Positions 60,612-64,000 of a stretch of DNA of 64,000 nucleotides are shown here, piece after piece. This stretch comes from Bacteroides sp. M10 (GTDB lineage: Bacteria; Bacteroidota; Bacteroidia; Bacteroidales; Bacteroidaceae): assembly GCF_014334015.1 (NCBI RefSeq), contig NZ_CP060488.1, positions 4,484,501-4,548,500 on the forward strand. The letters run 5' to 3'. Every line of letters begins with the position of its first letter. The first letter of the stretch is position 1. The notes below the pieces were generated by a model, which made no database searches, was not told where the DNA came from, and saw nothing but the letters and a program-made list of their open reading frames with translations. The position numbers and the translations under genes are program-made.

Positions 60612-62749
60612 TTATAGTTGTTATTGTTTATCATTTCTTCTATAACTTTATTTGCTGTCTTAGAGATATCTTTTCTGTTTGATAGTTCCCATAGCGATGT
60701 GTTTTTCTCCATTAGGAATTGAGTGCCTACAATCCAGCTTTGTATCCATCCGGTTAGCGTGCTCCATGCTCCCCAACCTGCATCAGCATTCGCAGCCCAA
60801 TAATTCCAATCCTGATAATTGAAGGCTCTGAACCAAGCTCCATCCACATTTCTGAATTTGTCACTTTTTACCTGAATACGAATCAGAAAGTCTCTCATTT
60901 GATTCACTGCTTTTACATAGGTAGAATCATTGGTGGCCTTTGCCGCTTCGCATAATCCCACAAATGCAAAATTGGTTGTATACAGCATATCCGCTACAGG
61001 ATCTCCATTGTCGAAAATTAAAGAGGCCTCTGTGCTGCCATACGCTTCATTGGAAGGTGAATGCCCGAATGAACTCTTAGATTCATCTCCCAGCTCTTCG
61101 CGGATACCTCCACAAGTTACTTGATTTTTAAGTAACTCATTTGTCATATAATGGAGCCATTTCAAATGTTCCTCTGTTGGTTCTACCCGGTATAACCAAG
61201 CCAATGGAAGAATCATACGAGCTCTTTCCTGCTGTATACCATTTGTCCACGACCATTGTTCAGGATAGGAAGCCATCATCATAGATAAGGCTTTTTTAGA
61301 CCTTTCGAGTAACGGCTCATACTGTGTCTGATTATATAACCAAAGGTAGCAAGCCCAATTCCAAGCCTCAAAATGCGCATGAAGGTTCACTGTATTGTTA
61401 TCATAGAATGACTTCCATCCTCTTTTTTGTATGTCTGTATCAAGCAATGATCCTCCTCTAAAGCCGTTAATGCCAGTCGTTCGGAAATTCCCGATAATTC
61501 CTTCGGCTATTTTCTTGTCCCATTCAGTGTCATTTAATAATGCAGATGAAGCTATGACTCCTAAAAGAAAGCGTGCATTATCGTCACCGTAATAGGTACC
61601 TTTATGCGTGTAAGCCCATCCTAATAATCCATACGAAGGAGATGCCGGATCGTTTCTTTCCGAATCCCTGTATTCCTTAAAAGAATAATCTATCAGATTG
61701 GTGGCTACCTTAGAATATTCATTATTCTCCAATAGATCTCCAGCCGCCGCAAATGCGTATGACGCCTCTCCTTGGACATCTGCTCTCATCCAATATCGAT
61801 ACAATTGACTTCCATCATAACGGATCTCGGACATGTGCCCTTCCAATACTCCTAAACTTCCATCACCATTTTGAAACTGATCTGGTATACTTGGGCCTAT
61901 AGGCATTGTGCCATCTCCCATATATTTATCAACCCAATTCTGTTTCCATTCAGAATTCACTAGAAAATGCCCATTGTAAAACCATTCGATTCCTTTTTTT
62001 ATGCTCTCGTAACCTGCATTTTCTGGCAGCACATCGCTGGGGGTATAAGAGGGGGTTATGTAAGTTATCCATGATGAGAATGTGACTGTATTCTTACTAA
62101 GTAACCACCTGAATATATATTCATACAATGATTTTATTTTTTGTTCAGGCATATATCTGTCGGATGCAAAATGACTAATGCAGGTTGTGGATACCAGAAG
62201 ATGCGGAGTTCTATAATATAAAACAGGTCGGGTCTCTGTATCCTTAAGCCCATACACGGCTTTATCAAATCCTGCAACTTTGGCAGCAACAAGTATCGGA
62301 TGATTGATAGAATCGCTGGTTTCTTTTAAAATACATCTATTAAAAGATAACAAGCTCATGAAAGGAAGTTCCGTGTTAATTGAATCACAGACTACAATCC
62401 GCTCTAAATTTAGTGTGTCAGACTTGCTACTATCAGTAGTTCCTATTCTTTGTGGAAATTCAACAAGAACACGCAATGATTTAGCTTCAATCAGACTTTC
62501 GTCTTCCTGACTAATGGATGTCCCTTTTACTGGATATGAATCACTTAACAAAAGGACGCCGGATTTTTCTGGAGCATTCTGCAGAGCTTCACTCACGGAT
62601 GGATAAAATTTCAGAGTGTATCCTTCCTTTTCCAGAAGTTGTACTAAGTCACTGTCAGATCCTCCATAACATGTTATTTCATCTTTCATTTTACAAGATG
62701 CAAAAGTTAGGATCAGACAGCATATATATATGATTCGTATGTTTAGCAT
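60608..62749 (-). CDS. Unassigned large lipoprotein with (alpha/alpha)6-like domain
   Basis: A 713-residue lipoprotein (lipobox ASC, C19). The N-terminal ~200 residues look like a Rossmann-type or ThuA/GATase-like domain (DEITCYGGSDSDLVQLLEKEG, GVLLLSDSYPVKG). From about 250 on it is helix-rich with many Trp/Tyr/Asp motifs, such as GLLGWAYTHKGTYYGDDNARFLLG, NTVNLHAHFEAWNWACYLW and DGAWFRAFNYQDW, typical of (alpha/alpha)6 glycosidases or lyases. I do not recognise the family. It is between AGE and GH89 and overlaps both by a few bases, which points to a function in the same degradation path. Confidence 0.55.
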   Translation of the reverse strand: MLNIRIIYICCLILTFASCKMKDEITCYGGSDSDLVQLLEKEGYTLKFYPSVSEALQNAPEKSGVLLLSDSYPVKGTSISQEDESLIEAKSLRVLVEFPQRIGTTDSSKSDTLNLERIVVCDSINTELPFMSLLSFNRCILKETSDSINHPILVAAKVAGFDKAVYGLKDTETRPVLYYRTPHLLVSTTCISHFASDRYMPEQKIKSLYEYIFRWLLSKNTVTFSSWITYITPSYTPSDVLPENAGYESIKKGIEWFYNGHFLVNSEWKQNWVDKYMGDGTMPIGPSIPDQFQNGDGSLGVLEGHMSEIRYDGSQLYRYWMRADVQGEASYAFAAAGDLLENNEYSKVATNLIDYSFKEYRDSERNDPASPSYGLLGWAYTHKGTYYGDDNARFLLGVIASSALLNDTEWDKKIAEGIIGNFRTTGINGFRGGSLLDTDIQKRGWKSFYDNNTVNLHAHFEAWNWACYLWLYNQTQYEPLLERSKKALSMMMASYPEQWSWTNGIQQERARMILPLAWLYRVEPTEEHLKWLHYMTNELLKNQVTCGGIREELGDESKSSFGHSPSNEAYGSTEASLIFDNGDPVADMLYTTNFAFVGLCEAAKATNDSTYVKAVNQMRDFLIRIQVKSDKFRNVDGAWFRAFNYQDWNYWAANADAGWGAWSTLTGWIQSWIVGTQFLMEKNTSLWELSNRKDISKTANKVIEEMINNNNYK

Positions 62750-63927
62750 AAGTGACTTTTTTCATCAATAGAGTTTAACATTTTCCAGCATTGGTACAGT
62801 CCTCTTGGCACATGGAAACAACCTTTCCATTTCCCTCCTTTGAGTGGCAGCAACACTTCTCCTTTTCGGTTTAAGTATCCATACCATTCGGAATGCTCTT
62901 TATCTTTGAAGTGTGCCCATGTATAATTGTGTACCTTCTCAAACCATTCCATACACTGTTTATCCCCGGTCAATTGATAGCCTTTCAGCAGTGAGATAAG
63001 TGTTTCAATATGTACCCACCAAAGTTTTTGGTCCCATTCCAACTGTTGGGGAGGATAGCCATTACGGTCCATAAAATAATAGATACCTCCATATTCTTTG
63101 TCCCAACCATATTCAAGCATTGTAAGAGTGATGTTCTTAGCCTTTTCGATTAATTCCGGACGGTTCAGGCGTTTCCCTAAATCCATTATAAACCACATGG
63201 CTTCAATCGCATGGCCAGGGGTAATCTGCCGTCCTTCAAAGCAATCTATCAGATTACCATTCACATCTACATTCTCAACAATGATACCACCAAGTTCGGG
63301 ACGATAGAAAACAGACATAACTTCATGAATACAAGTATCCATCGCTTGTTCCAAATAGTCCTTGCCTAAAATATGCTCAATTTCCATAGCAAGATTGCAT
63401 AGTATCATCGGCAGGGCAAAATTTTTTAGATTACGAGTGCCCGGATGAAGTTTATTCCATTTACCTTTCGGATTATCTACTTTGGAAAGGATAATATCGA
63501 AGGTTTTCTTGGCAATGTCAGCATATTCCTGATTACCGGTTGCAAGGCTTAATTGCCCGAAAGCCATGGCAGCGAATGTATACGAAAAGATATTGTATGG
63601 TTCTACCAATGGTCTACCCGAACGGTCAAGTGAAAAGTACCAGTTATAGTCTCCATCATGTCCGTATCTTTTTAAAAATTCACCACCTTGAACGGCACAA
63701 TCCAGCCATTCCTTACGTTTTTCCACTTTATTGTAAAGCATAGAGAACATCCACACTTCGCGGCCTTGCAGCCAGATAAATTTATCTGTATCGAAAACCC
63801 TTCCTTCACGATCCAAACAGGTGAAGTAGCCACCATACTCATGGTCTTGTGAGTTCTCAAGCCAGAAAGGAAGAACATTATCCAAGAGTTCATCCTTGTA
63901 TTGATTTGCCAGTTTCTTAAAATCCAT
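62743..63927 (-). CDS. N-acylglucosamine 2-epimerase (AGE), right copy
   Basis: A 394-residue epimerase. It is identical to the left copy for the first 321 residues and then differs by about 10 substitutions and a 7-residue longer, different C-terminus (KMLNSIDEKSHLC). The active-site residues (R56, H239, H306, H372) are kept. Its last bases overlap the start of the following 713-aa gene by 7 nt, unlike the left copy. Two copies in one locus raise the enzyme dose but are mainly of interest as recombination sites. Confidence 0.9.
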   Translation of the reverse strand: MDFKKLANQYKDELLDNVLPFWLENSQDHEYGGYFTCLDREGRVFDTDKFIWLQGREVWMFSMLYNKVEKRKEWLDCAVQGGEFLKRYGHDGDYNWYFSLDRSGRPLVEPYNIFSYTFAAMAFGQLSLATGNQEYADIAKKTFDIILSKVDNPKGKWNKLHPGTRNLKNFALPMILCNLAMEIEHILGKDYLEQAMDTCIHEVMSVFYRPELGGIIVENVDVNGNLIDCFEGRQITPGHAIEAMWFIMDLGKRLNRPELIEKAKNITLTMLEYGWDKEYGGIYYFMDRNGYPPQQLEWDQKLWWVHIETLISLLKGYQLTGDKQCMEWFEKVHNYTWAHFKDKEHSEWYGYLNRKGEVLLPLKGGKWKGCFHVPRGLYQCWKMLNSIDEKSHLC

Positions 63928-64000
63928 ACATCTTTTATTATTAAGTTATTAAGGTCTTTTTGTTTTACTATTCCGAACGGGTCCAATATCTTTCAATCTC
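62966..64000 (-). repeat. Right arm of a perfect long inverted repeat (AGE + MFS end)
   Basis: Reverse complement of 28839-29873 with no difference found. It runs to the window edge, so its full length is not known. To the left of 62966 the two AGE copies are still homologous but only about 85% identical. Confidence 0.9.
63968..64000 (-). CDS. Second MFS sugar transporter, last 10 codons only
   Basis: The minus strand from the window edge reads EIERYWTRSE and a stop, identical to the end of the left MFS protein, at the same 40-nt distance from AGE. Most of this gene lies outside the window, so it cannot be said whether it is intact. Confidence 0.75.
   Translation of the reverse strand, partial: EIERYWTRSE

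Overview
The window looks like the chromosome of a gut Bacteroides (Bacteroidales). Reasons: two SusC/SusD pairs, many SPII lipoproteins, few Shine-Dalgarno sites, and repeated promoter -7 boxes of the Bacteroides type TAnnTTTG (2206, 19927, 24391, 45270). The species cannot be named from sequence alone. No rRNA, CRISPR array, transposase or integrase was seen.

Region 1 (about 1-22.7 kb) is the early and lysogeny half of a prophage plus cargo. A leftward (- strand) early operon runs from a divergent control region (19.9 kb, operators overlapping both promoters) down to 5.5 kb. It carries small early genes, a Sak4-like recombinase, a PD-(D/E)XK exonuclease, NinB- and NinG-like recombination proteins, an SF2 helicase, an O-like replication protein containing phased 12-bp repeats (candidate origin), and two DNA methyltransferases. 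Several tRNA-like RNAs and twin 49-nt structured elements lie between the genes. Rightward from the control region are an S24-type repressor, an EVE-like/PD-(D/E)XK nuclease and a lipoprotein, then a tRNA-like remnant and a 44-bp palindrome that probably mark the prophage edge. On the far left, inside what seems to be the same prophage, is a Zorya-like anti-phage operon (ZorA, ZorB, HNH nuclease; 2.3-5.4 kb) beside a divergent Nmad2-like gene and the end of a PD-(D/E)XK nuclease gene.

Region 2 (22.9-64 kb) is a large polysaccharide utilisation region for host-type amino-sugar glycans. A ROK repressor diverges from a rightward operon: FAD oxidoreductase, DUF4434 protein, MFS sugar transporter, N-acylglucosamine 2-epimerase (AGE), SusC, SusD, DUF5018 lipoprotein, phosphodiester glycosidase, GHL10 protein, calcineurin-like phosphoesterase, sialate O-acetylesterase/GHL10 fusion and DUF5009 membrane acyltransferase. 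A frameshifted SGNH hydrolase gene follows. Facing it is a leftward operon: (end of MFS)-AGE-unknown 713-aa protein-GH89-SusC-SusD-DUF1735-DUF4855-DUF4855-BACON/FISUMP, then GH20. GH89 (alpha-GlcNAc), GH20 (beta-HexNAc), sialate esterase and AGE (GlcNAc/ManNAc interconversion) together suggest mucin-like or other GlcNAc/sialic-acid-rich glycans.

The most striking feature is that the two facing operons are bounded by a perfect inverted repeat of at least 1,035 bp (28839-29873 and 62966-64000, running off the window). It covers the end of MFS and most of AGE. Identity stops abruptly inside AGE, and the left MFS gene is a base-composition chimera. Recombination between the copies would invert the 33 kb between them and exchange the SusCD and enzyme sets placed behind the MFS-AGE genes.
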